This document shows, piece after piece, positions 1 to 6,853 of a DNA stretch of 11,208 nt; positions within the stretch are counted from its first letter, which is position 1, and the number at the start of each line of letters is the position of its first letter. The stretch is from an uncultured Prevotella sp. (GTDB lineage: Bacteria > Bacteroidota > Bacteroidia > Bacteroidales > Bacteroidaceae). The position numbers were made by a program, and so were the translations under genes. The DNA lies in the NCBI GenBank assembly GCA_900546605.1, contig URDV01000053.1, positions 1-11,208 of the forward strand, in the 5' to 3' direction. Under the pieces are notes generated by a model. It did not search any database and was not told the DNA's origin. It saw only the letters and a list, made by a program, of their open reading frames with translations.

Positions 1-116
1 TTGAGCATAGTACTCAATGGCACTTGAGCATAGTACTCAATGGCACTTGAGCATACTCAATGCACTTGAGCATACTCAATGCACTTGAGCATACTCAATG
101 CACTTGAGTATAGTAC
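1..116. repeat. Tandem array of short palindromic units
   Basis: Two 23-bp units (1-23, 24-46) are followed by three identical 19-bp units (47-65, 66-84, 85-103), each TTGAGCATACTCAATGCAC, and by a decayed partial unit starting at 104. The 23-bp form is the 19-bp form with GTA inserted after the CATA and one extra G before GCAC. Every unit contains TTGAG and its complement CTCAA around a 4- or 7-base centre, so each can form a small hairpin. In the 19-bp section the flanking TGCA extends this to about 9 bp of stem with one bulged C. The array starts at the window edge and probably continues beyond it. It lies about 100 bp past the 3' end of the alkyltransferase gene. Its function is unknown. 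Confidence 0.9.
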
Positions 117-215
117 AAGCTATCGATTAAATAGTTTTGAATACCTACTTATTACATTGTAATTAAACTGGCATGGCATACAACTCGTAAAAGAATTTAG
201 GCCTGTTCAACTTTT

Positions 216-719
216 CTATGACTCTATTTTGAGCAAAACCTTTTTGGCATCCAAGCCACCAGCAAAGCCTGTTAAAGATTGGTTGCTGCCTATAACACGA
301 TGACACGGAATAATAATGCAAATACCATTGGCGCCTATAGCTTGAGCCACAGCTCTAACTCCTTTTATGTTATTTACTCTTTGAGCTATATCTTTGTAGG
401 TTCTCGTCTCACCATATGGAATTTCGCACAATGCCTTCCATACTTGATGCTGAAACTCCGTGCCAACAGGGTGAATTTTTACATCAAATGTTTTGCGAAC
501 TCCTACAAAATATTCTTTAAGTTGCATCTTGGCATTTTCTAACACTTCAGATGTTTCCTCCGTAAAATCGGCTTTCAAATAGCGTAAAAGTCGTTTTTTG
601 TTGCGTTCGGCACATGGCCAATCGTTCCAATCACAAAGGCACAATTCATCGTCAATTGATGCCATAACAATGTCTCCACAAGGAGATGGGAAATATTGAA
701 TATGTATCACACGTTTCAT
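216..719 (-). CDS. ogt: Methylated-DNA--protein-cysteine S-methyltransferase (Ogt/MGMT family)
   Basis: This is a cytoplasmic suicide repair protein that transfers the alkyl group from O6-alkylguanine (and O4-alkylthymine) in DNA to its own cysteine. The 167 residues match the usual length of single-domain Ogt. The acceptor motif PCHRV is at 138-142 with Cys139, followed by IGSN and the TGFAGGL loop at 150-156. The preceding segment VRAVAQAIGAN (121-131) is the helix-turn-helix recognition helix; Arg122 is in the place of the base-flipping arginine finger. FQHQVWKAL and IPYGETRTYKDIA (89-112) are typical. The classical Asn-Pro before the active strand is Asn-Gly here, a substitution I believe is tolerated in Bacteroidetes. 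There is no AdaA-type Zn-binding transcription domain, so this is a stand-alone enzyme. It lies 55 bp downstream of the MFS gene and may share its transcript. I see no consensus promoter in that gap. Confidence 0.95.
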   Translation of the reverse strand: MKRVIHIQYFPSPCGDIVMASIDDELCLCDWNDWPCAERNKKRLLRYLKADFTEETSEVLENAKMQLKEYFVGVRKTFDVKIHPVGTEFQHQVWKALCEIPYGETRTYKDIAQRVNNIKGVRAVAQAIGANGICIIIPCHRVIGSNQSLTGFAGGLDAKKVLLKIES

Positions 720-774
720 TATGTAGTAAGCAGCGATTCACATTAGTTTTGTTTCACCCCTATTTTTCATTGTT

Positions 775-1995
775 TTATACCTTTTGTGTATTAGGTAAGA
801 AACCCGCAATGATGCCCAATAGAGGCAAAAAAGCACTTACTTGAAAAATAAATTCAATGCTGGTTTTGTCGGCAAGCCAGCCAAAGAAGGCGGAACCAAG
901 ACCTCCCAATCCAAACATCAGTCCGAAGAAGATGCCTGCTATCAACCCCACCTTGTCTGGCATCAAATCGGTGGCATAGACCACAATAGATGAAAAAGCT
1001 GAAGCTATAATAAGACCTGAAAGGAATGTACAAACAATTGTCCAAGCGAAATTAACATAGGGCATGGCAAGCGCAAATGGAGCGGTTCCCAAAATAGAAA
1101 ACCATATAACATATTTACGACCAAACTTATCACCTAACATACCTCCGGCAACAGTTCCGATGGCAAAAGCTGCCAAGAAAACAAACAAACATATTTGTGA
1201 GGTTTGAACAGATATTCCGAATTTGTCTATCAGAAAGAATGTGAAGTAACTGGTAATGCAAGCTGTATAGAAATATTTTGAGAACACCAACAGTATGAGT
1301 ATGAGTAAAGCCCCATACTTGGCTCGCTTTGAAATATGATGATTAAGAAGTGGTTGTTGCTGAGGATGCTTCACCACATAAGTAAGTCTTGCCTTGTACC
1401 AAGTGCCCAATCTTACCATAATGATGGCTGCCAGCAATGCCGCCAATGCGAACCATGAGATGGCATGTTGACCAAATGGTAAAATGATAAGAGCAGCCAG
1501 CAAAGGCCCTACAGCCGAACCACCATTGCCACCCACTTGAAAGATGGATTGTGCCAAGCTCTTTTTGCCTCCCGATGCCAATTGTGCTACTCGAGATGCT
1601 GTAGGATGAAAGACTGAAGAACCTAATCCTACGATACTTACCGCCAACAGTATGAAGAAATAATTTTCAGCAAAAGCTAACAATAACAACCCTACCAAGG
1701 TAAAGCACATGCCCACCGAAAGGGCATAAGGACGTGGATGCTTGTCGGCATACAGTCCTGTGAAGGGTTGCAAAATGGAGGATGTCATTTGAAACATCAA
1801 TGTAATGATGCCAATCTGTGCAAACGAAAAGCCAAATTCAGCCTTTACTATGGGATAGATGGAGGGAATGATTGACTGAATCATATCATTTAGAAAGTGC
1901 GAGATACTACAGATGATGAGCATCGAATACACCGTTCCATCTATCATCGTAGGATTACCCTTTAGTTTGCTACTAATTGACTTTAAATTCATCAT
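775..1995 (-). CDS. MFS transporter, fosmidomycin-resistance (Fsr) family
   Basis: This is a 406-residue inner-membrane major facilitator protein with about 12 hydrophobic segments and a central cytoplasmic loop at roughly 200-226. Family-specific blocks are SHFLNDMIQSIIPSIYP (32-48), the block around TSSILQPFTGLYAD (71-84), GLGSSVFHPTASRVAQ (123-138) and SIFQVGGNGGSAVGPL (150-165). These are the hallmarks of Fsr-type exporters, described for fosmidomycin efflux in Escherichia coli. The loop motif GDKFGRK (288-294) is the C-half copy of MFS motif A. The natural substrate in this organism cannot be read from the sequence. Two Met codons open the frame; Met17 (position 1947) just before the first membrane segment is an alternative start. 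It sits downstream of a 302-bp repeat-containing gap that separates it from the alpha-galactosidase gene, so it probably has its own promoter, though none is evident. Confidence 0.9.
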   Translation of the reverse strand: MMNLKSISSKLKGNPTMIDGTVYSMLIICSISHFLNDMIQSIIPSIYPIVKAEFGFSFAQIGIITLMFQMTSSILQPFTGLYADKHPRPYALSVGMCFTLVGLLLLAFAENYFFILLAVSIVGLGSSVFHPTASRVAQLASGGKKSLAQSIFQVGGNGGSAVGPLLAALIILPFGQHAISWFALAALLAAIIMVRLGTWYKARLTYVVKHPQQQPLLNHHISKRAKYGALLILILLVFSKYFYTACITSYFTFFLIDKFGISVQTSQICLFVFLAAFAIGTVAGGMLGDKFGRKYVIWFSILGTAPFALAMPYVNFAWTIVCTFLSGLIIASAFSSIVVYATDLMPDKVGLIAGIFFGLMFGLGGLGSAFFGWLADKTSIEFIFQVSAFLPLLGIIAGFLPNTQKV

Positions 1996-2121
1996 TCTTT
2001 TTATTTAAGCAGGTGGTCAAATTCATTTGCTTATTGAAAGCACTTTTTTTCGATATACAGAATATTTTTCCCGAGAAAGCTTGTTGACTACGAAAAGGAA
2101 CGACATATGGGCAATGAACAA

Positions 2122-2177
2122 GTTGACGGGTTAACAAGGAACAAGTTAACGGGTTGACAGGTTAATGGATTAACAGG
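2122..2177 (+). repeat. Octamer array, left arm (TTRACRRG units)
   Basis: Read on the plus strand, successive units are TTGACGGG (2123), TTAACAAG (2131), a 7-base unit GAACAAG (2139), TTAACGGG (2146), TTGACAGG (2154), TTAATGGA (2162) and TTAACAGG (2170), then TAAG. Apart from the 7-base unit and TTAATGGA, differences between units are A/G changes at three positions. It is the inverted partner of the array at 2251-2290. Confidence 0.9.
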
Positions 2178-2250
2178 TAAGTTTGCTAAGTTTTTTTATA
2201 ACTTATTACCAATCTGACTTTAACATAATAAGCGATGTATAGCTTACTTA

Positions 2251-2290
2251 CCCGTCAACTTGTTAACCCGTTAACTTGTTAACCTGTTAA
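2251..2290 (-). repeat. Octamer array, right arm (inverted copy)
   Basis: Five contiguous perfect-register octamers. On the minus strand, read from 2290 down, they are TTAACAGG, TTAACAAG, TTAACGGG, TTAACAAG and TTGACGGG, followed by TAAGTAAGCTA. The left arm ends in TAAGTTTGCTA, so the two arms share their inner flank as well as the repeat, and the whole of 2122-2290 is an imperfect inverted repeat with a loop of about 50 bases. It begins 8 bp after the GH27 stop codon. It could fold in the 3' untranslated RNA of that gene or act as a DNA-level repeat element. Confidence 0.9.
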
Positions 2291-2297
2291 GTAGGTG

Positions 2298-3518
2298 TTA
2301 GCTTAGTACAAGCACGATTGTTTCATGTGCATTAACCTTACCTCGCCAATGGGTTGCTTGAGTAGCGATGTTCTTGTGTTTCCATATGTCACGTACGCGG
2401 AATTTACCCGTTGCGCCCAAATCAGCAAAATTAACTCGTAGGGTTAAAGGATCCTCTGAGGTGTTGAGCACCGCCACCGCATAACGATTGTTGGATAGCG
2501 GACGAATAAATACTTGATGGCTTTCAGTCATCACCTTGCGTTGAGCTACCTTGCCCAGCGAATCCTGGTTGATAGCAATGGCCTCAGTATTCAACAAAAT
2601 TCTTTTATCATCAGCGCTCAAGTTACGCAAATCATTGCTCATAGCTAATGGTGAAGAGAACATGCACCACATGCTCATTTGCGTTTGATATTCAGTTGAG
2701 GTGCAACCTTTTCCTCCTAAGTCACTTGAAGGCCCACCTTTACCATTTAGGCCCACCACAAGCATATCCATGTCGGGCCATTGTGTGGTGTTGACCTTGG
2801 CTGCTAAGGGAGCTGTTATGTTGATTATGTCAAGAATGCCCATTCCGCCTTGCTTTACCACATCCTTCCACATGTCACGCACATCGTAGCTGGTTCGCCA
2901 TAGTTGGCCTCCAACCTGTCCGCACCAGTCTTCAGCTTGACGCTGTCCCCACTCACACACGCCTAACACTATGTCGCGACCAGACTGTTGCAAGGCGCGC
3001 GCCATTACGCCATAACGATGGCGAGCTGTAGCACTATCCTCTGGTGCATTGCAATAATCATACTTTAAGTAGTCAATGCCCCATGAAGCAAAGGTGCGAG
3101 CATCTTGTTGCTCAAAACCCAGGCTGGCTGTTGCACCTGCACAAGTGAGTTGGGCAGCATCTGAATAAATGCCTAACTTCAAGCCCTTAGCATGTACATA
3201 GTCGGCCAAGGCTTTTATGCCCGATGGAAATTTCTTTGCATCGGGAATGATGTTGTTCTGTGCATCGCGCCCCCCCTGCCAAAGGTCGTCAATAAAAATG
3301 TACTTATAACCCACAGCAGCAAAGCCTTCTTCTACCATAGCGTCTGCTGTTTCACGAATGAGTTGTTCGCTAATGTTGCCTTTGAACAAGTTCCATGTCA
3401 TCCAGCCCATAGGAGGCGTTGGAGTGAGTTGGTTACGCGGAGTGGGTTGAGCATTAGTTGTAAAGCTACAACTCATTATGCCCATAACACATAGAGTTAA
3501 TATTTTTTGAATCATCAT
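2298..3518 (-). CDS. Secreted alpha-galactosidase, glycoside hydrolase family 27
   Basis: This retaining enzyme hydrolyses terminal alpha-linked galactose from oligosaccharides or galactomannan side chains; it is probably periplasmic. Residues 1-23 form a signal peptide with a likely cut before Gln24 (TTNA|Q). A lipoprotein cut at Cys17 is possible but its lipobox (IMSC) is poor. The (beta/alpha)8 barrel starts at PPMGWMTWN (35-43). IFIDDLWQGG (74-83) is typical of the family. The nucleophile is Asp154 in YLKYDYCN (150-157) and the acid/base is Asp212 in LWRTSYDVRDMW (206-217). The last 80 or so residues look like the C-terminal beta-sandwich. At 406 residues it is the normal length for a bacterial GH27 without extra modules. 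It follows the beta-galactosidase gene by 102 bp with a terminator-like hairpin between them, so it may be transcribed separately. Alpha-N-acetylgalactosaminidase activity occurs in the same family and cannot be excluded. Confidence 0.93.
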   Translation of the reverse strand: MMIQKILTLCVMGIMSCSFTTNAQPTPRNQLTPTPPMGWMTWNLFKGNISEQLIRETADAMVEEGFAAVGYKYIFIDDLWQGGRDAQNNIIPDAKKFPSGIKALADYVHAKGLKLGIYSDAAQLTCAGATASLGFEQQDARTFASWGIDYLKYDYCNAPEDSATARHRYGVMARALQQSGRDIVLGVCEWGQRQAEDWCGQVGGQLWRTSYDVRDMWKDVVKQGGMGILDIINITAPLAAKVNTTQWPDMDMLVVGLNGKGGPSSDLGGKGCTSTEYQTQMSMWCMFSSPLAMSNDLRNLSADDKRILLNTEAIAINQDSLGKVAQRKVMTESHQVFIRPLSNNRYAVAVLNTSEDPLTLRVNFADLGATGKFRVRDIWKHKNIATQATHWRGKVNAHETIVLVLS

Positions 3519-3558
3519 AATAGTTAGAAATGTGTAAACTGGTGCTATATTTTACATA

Positions 3559-3610
3559 ACAAACAGAACAGGACTTGTAGAAGCTACAATAGAGTCAACA
3601 AGTCCTGCTC
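3559..3610 (-). terminator. Probable intrinsic terminator after the GH2 gene
   Basis: A perfect 10-bp inverted repeat, CAGGACTTGT (3569-3578) with ACAAGTCCTG (3598-3607), encloses 19 bases. In the minus-strand transcript the stem starts about 14 bases after the GH2 stop codon and is followed by UUCUGUUUGUUAUG, a U-rich tail. The loop contains an alternative small hairpin, TGTAG/CTACA (3576-3580/3584-3588), that competes with the inner end of the main stem. The tail exists only on the minus-strand side, which supports termination of the beta-galactosidase transcript. Confidence 0.65.
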
Positions 3611-3620
3611 AAATCCTATA

Positions 3621-6600
3621 TTAACGCGCTACGGGAGTGATAATGAATGAGAAAGCATGATCAGCATAAGGTATCAAATACTTTTGCAAAGGCCATGCCC
3701 CCCATGAGTCAATACACCCCAATCCCATTTGTCGCTGCGCTATGTGCACTACTGTAAAAGGTCGAGGCGTTAAATCACCCGCATGCATTTGTTTTGCCTC
3801 CTTTGCAGGGCCTCCATCTAAATCGGAGGTAAGATAATTAAGTGCTGTCATTTCAAGCGGTTCAGGAGCTGTAAATGTTAATCCATTTGAATCAGCATTA
3901 CTTATACTCCACCATCGAATGTCAGTTTTATTGCCTGTTTCTTGCGGACGGATATAGGGTGAAAATTGCTCTGCCACAGTTTGATTATAGATGCCTAAGA
4001 AGGTGGATGTGTGACGATCGCAATAATTTTCAATGGGACCGCGACCATAATAATGCAATGTACTAAAGTCTTCAGGCATAACCAATGACATGCCAAATCG
4101 TGGTAGTACGGGTTTATTTTTAGCCTCTTTGTTCACCTTTAATTGCTGTTCTACAATGAGTTGCCCTTGCAAATTGAGTGTATAGGTAAGTGTTAACTTG
4201 GCCTCTACTTCAGGCATATCATATTGGGCTACAACTTGTCGACATACACCTTGTGCCTGTTCGGTAAAGGAGGTTAGCTTCATTTGTGGACTGCGCCATG
4301 CTTGTAAGGCCTTTTGTATGTTGGCACCATAATCATTATCAGTAGGGGCACGCCAAAAGTCGGGTTGCAATGAATAACCTTTTTCGAACATGGGTTGCCC
4401 ATTGACATCGAAATAATCAACAAAACCAGTTGACTTGTTAAACGTTACCGATGTAGGACCTGACGAGAGTGTCAAGCAAGCTAATTGCTCCTCTTTGGTT
4501 ACCTTAGGTGTTGCACCCTTATTGCCTACTACAGCAGGACGCATAGGAAGCGATGTGGCTACACTTGCCAATGTGGGATAAACATAAGGTGTTAGTACCA
4601 TCTCTTGACGAGCTACTGGATATCCAGCTTTGAGCAAAGACTCGTTTTTCTTTAATCGATAATCAATTTGCAGCACATATTCGCCTTTTTGCGCAGGAAG
4701 TTTGAAACCCTCTAACTGCACAATAGCATGTTGCTGAGGTGCTACATTAATATCGGCAATAGTGCCAGCTGCAACTTGCTCACCATCATGCAATAATGTC
4801 CAGTTAAGCGAAAGGTTTTCAAGCGAGCGGAAGAAGTTTTCATTATACACATCTACTATTCCGTTTACACTATCCTTTAAGGTAGTCCATACGTTTTGGT
4901 AGAAGTAACGTACCTCGTCGGCATGTGGATGGGGTTCGCGGTCAGGATTGAACAAACCATTGCAATTAAAATTATGATCTGAAGCTGGATAACGTCCGTA
5001 ATCACCACCATAAGTGTAAATTTGCTTACCTTGTTTATTTTTATCACGAAGGCCTTGGTCAACAAAGTCCCATATAAAGCCACCTTGGAAATGAGGATAC
5101 TTGCGCACCAAATCCCAATACTCAGCAAATCCGCCCTCGGAGTTGCCCATGGCATGAGCATACTCACACAGTATGAGTGGTTTGGTGATGTCCTTACGCT
5201 TGACATAGTTTTCACAATAATCGTAGGGCAAATACATCTCGGCATAAATGTCTGTGCCACGTTCGAGTATAGCACGTTCATACTGCACAGGGCGCGAGGT
5301 ATCGTAAGCCTTTACCATGTCATATGCCTTTTCAAAGTTAGGCCCGTAGCCTCCTTCATTACCCAAACTCCATGTAACGATGCAAGGATGGTTCTTAAGA
5401 ATGTGCGTATTATTAATGTTGCGCTCAAGGTGAGTTTGCTCATAACGTGGCACTTTAGCCAACGTTTTTTCGCCATAGCCCATTCCGTGTGTTTCGAGGT
5501 TAGCCTCGGCTACAATATAAATGCCATATTTATCACAGAGGTCATACCATCTGGGGTCATTAGGATAGTGACTTGTGCGCACAGCATTAATGTTATGCTC
5601 CTTCATGATGCGAATGTCCTGCAACATGCGATCAACACCTACCACATAAGCACCATCGGGGTCCATTTCATGACGGTCAACTCCCTTAATGAGTACAGGT
5701 TGACCATTTACCAAGAATTGCGCGTTCTTTATCTCTATCTTTCGGAAGCCAACATTTTGTTCCAAACTCTCCAACACCTTGTCACCATCCTTTAGGTCAA
5801 CACGCAACTTGTAAAGGTTGGGTGTTTCGGCTGTCCATTTTAGCGGTTGGTTGATATTCCAGTTAACATCAGCCTTAGCATTCATGACAATTGTTTCAGA
5901 CTTTACAACTTGCCCCTGTGCATCGAACAAAGTTAATGCAGCCTTTTTGCCCTTGCATTGGCTACCTGTAAGCTGAATACGTAAAGTGCCATTCGTATAA
6001 TTGTCAGTCAAATCTGGTGTTATAAACACATCAGCTATGTGACTCTGCGGGCGAGCATAAAGATATACCTCACGCGCAATGCCTGTAAGTTTCCAGAAGT
6101 CTTGATCCTCAAAGTAAGAACCATCACACCAACGCATTACCTGCATAGCAATGAGATTATCCTTGCCTGGAGTAAGATAAGGGGTGAGGTCGAATTCGGC
6201 AGCCGACTTTGAGTCTTCGCTATAGCCTACGAACTTACCATTTACCCACACACTTAGGTTAGAGGTGGCAGACCCTACATGTAAATATATTTTTTCACCT
6301 TTCCATGATGCAGGAATTGTAACTTGCTTACGATAAGAACCTGTATAATTGTTCTTCTCCTCCACGTAGGGTGGGTTGGGCTCAAACTGTGTGGCCCAAG
6401 CATAGCCAACGTTTTTATAGGTGGCATCGCCATGACCATTGATTTCAAAAATGCCTGGCACAGGAAAGTCCTCCCACGAAGAGTCGTCAAAGCCCTTGAC
6501 ATAGAAGTTTTTTGGAGCTTCATTATGGTTCTTCACAAAATGGAATTTCCACTTACCTTCGAGCGACATGTAACGTGAAGACTGCTTTTTGTCGCCATGT

Positions 6601-6761
6601 TGTGCCGCATCAATGCTTTCAAAGGCAAAAAAGTCTGAACGAGGAGCTTGCACTCCTACACGATTCATTGCAGGGTCAAGCCAATAAGGCACTTTTGACT
6701 TTTGTGCCTCACATGTCAGAGCACTCATTGCAACAAGACCTAATAATATAGCTTTTTGCAT
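3621..6761 (-). CDS. Secreted beta-galactosidase, glycoside hydrolase family 2 (LacZ type)
   Basis: This enzyme hydrolyses terminal beta-linked galactose with retention of configuration. A signal peptide covers residues 1-19 (LTCEA|Q), so it acts outside the cytoplasm, unlike E. coli LacZ. Its 1046 residues follow the five-domain LacZ plan: a sugar-binding jelly roll (about 25-237), an Ig-like domain (240-340), a TIM barrel (342-625), a second Ig-like domain (635-728) and the beta-galactosidase small-chain domain (about 755-1042). RTSHYPN is at 395-401. The acid/base is Glu469 in WSLGNEGG and the nucleophile Glu533 in LILCEYAHAMGNS (529-541). IWDFVDQGL (563-571) and the small-chain block RPQETGNKTDIRWW (938-951) are also present. 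All catalytic motifs are intact. It begins 92 bp after the TPR gene with no consensus promoter seen, and is followed by a likely terminator and the GH27 gene. Lactose, galacto-oligosaccharides or host glycans are possible substrates; the sequence does not decide among them. Confidence 0.95.
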   Translation of the reverse strand: MQKAILLGLVAMSALTCEAQKSKVPYWLDPAMNRVGVQAPRSDFFAFESIDAAQHGDKKQSSRYMSLEGKWKFHFVKNHNEAPKNFYVKGFDDSSWEDFPVPGIFEINGHGDATYKNVGYAWATQFEPNPPYVEEKNNYTGSYRKQVTIPASWKGEKIYLHVGSATSNLSVWVNGKFVGYSEDSKSAAEFDLTPYLTPGKDNLIAMQVMRWCDGSYFEDQDFWKLTGIAREVYLYARPQSHIADVFITPDLTDNYTNGTLRIQLTGSQCKGKKAALTLFDAQGQVVKSETIVMNAKADVNWNINQPLKWTAETPNLYKLRVDLKDGDKVLESLEQNVGFRKIEIKNAQFLVNGQPVLIKGVDRHEMDPDGAYVVGVDRMLQDIRIMKEHNINAVRTSHYPNDPRWYDLCDKYGIYIVAEANLETHGMGYGEKTLAKVPRYEQTHLERNINNTHILKNHPCIVTWSLGNEGGYGPNFEKAYDMVKAYDTSRPVQYERAILERGTDIYAEMYLPYDYCENYVKRKDITKPLILCEYAHAMGNSEGGFAEYWDLVRKYPHFQGGFIWDFVDQGLRDKNKQGKQIYTYGGDYGRYPASDHNFNCNGLFNPDREPHPHADEVRYFYQNVWTTLKDSVNGIVDVYNENFFRSLENLSLNWTLLHDGEQVAAGTIADINVAPQQHAIVQLEGFKLPAQKGEYVLQIDYRLKKNESLLKAGYPVARQEMVLTPYVYPTLASVATSLPMRPAVVGNKGATPKVTKEEQLACLTLSSGPTSVTFNKSTGFVDYFDVNGQPMFEKGYSLQPDFWRAPTDNDYGANIQKALQAWRSPQMKLTSFTEQAQGVCRQVVAQYDMPEVEAKLTLTYTLNLQGQLIVEQQLKVNKEAKNKPVLPRFGMSLVMPEDFSTLHYYGRGPIENYCDRHTSTFLGIYNQTVAEQFSPYIRPQETGNKTDIRWWSISNADSNGLTFTAPEPLEMTALNYLTSDLDGGPAKEAKQMHAGDLTPRPFTVVHIAQRQMGLGCIDSWGAWPLQKYLIPYADHAFSFIITPVAR

Positions 6762-6853
6762 GATATGTAATGTTTAAGGATGAATATTGTTGTAATAAAA
6801 TTTTTTCTGATTTTAAATAGGTGCTTAGGGCTATTGGCGAGGGGACGAGTTTG

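Larger units (their letters stand above)
1996..2297. other. 302-bp intergenic region between GH27 and MFS genes
   Basis: No ORF or RNA gene is recognised here. The part nearest the MFS start (1996-2121) is plain A/T-rich sequence with a T-run at about 2044-2050 and no match to the Bacteroidetes promoter consensus on the minus strand. The rest (2122-2290) is taken up by two inverted octamer arrays and a 70-odd-base centre with a T7 run near 2191. Confidence 0.8.

Noticed and set aside
1..116. CRISPR array
   Set aside because: Units are directly adjacent palindromes with no unique spacers of 25-40 bp and no cas genes nearby.
744..751. TAGTTTTG on the plus strand matching the -7 promoter consensus
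   Set aside because: No -33 element at the right distance and no plus-strand gene follows; an 8-base match with two free positions is expected by chance in A/T-rich DNA.
3270..3276. Run of seven C (G on the coding strand) in the GH27 gene as a phase-variation tract
   Set aside because: The run encodes the conserved Gly-Gly of the WQGGRD segment, the frame is intact, and seven bases is short for a slippage switch.
5022..5795. 257-codon open frame on the plus strand inside the GH2 gene
   Set aside because: It lies fully antisense to the conserved catalytic barrel of the beta-galactosidase, and its product resembles no family I know. It is a shadow frame created by the codon use of the real gene.
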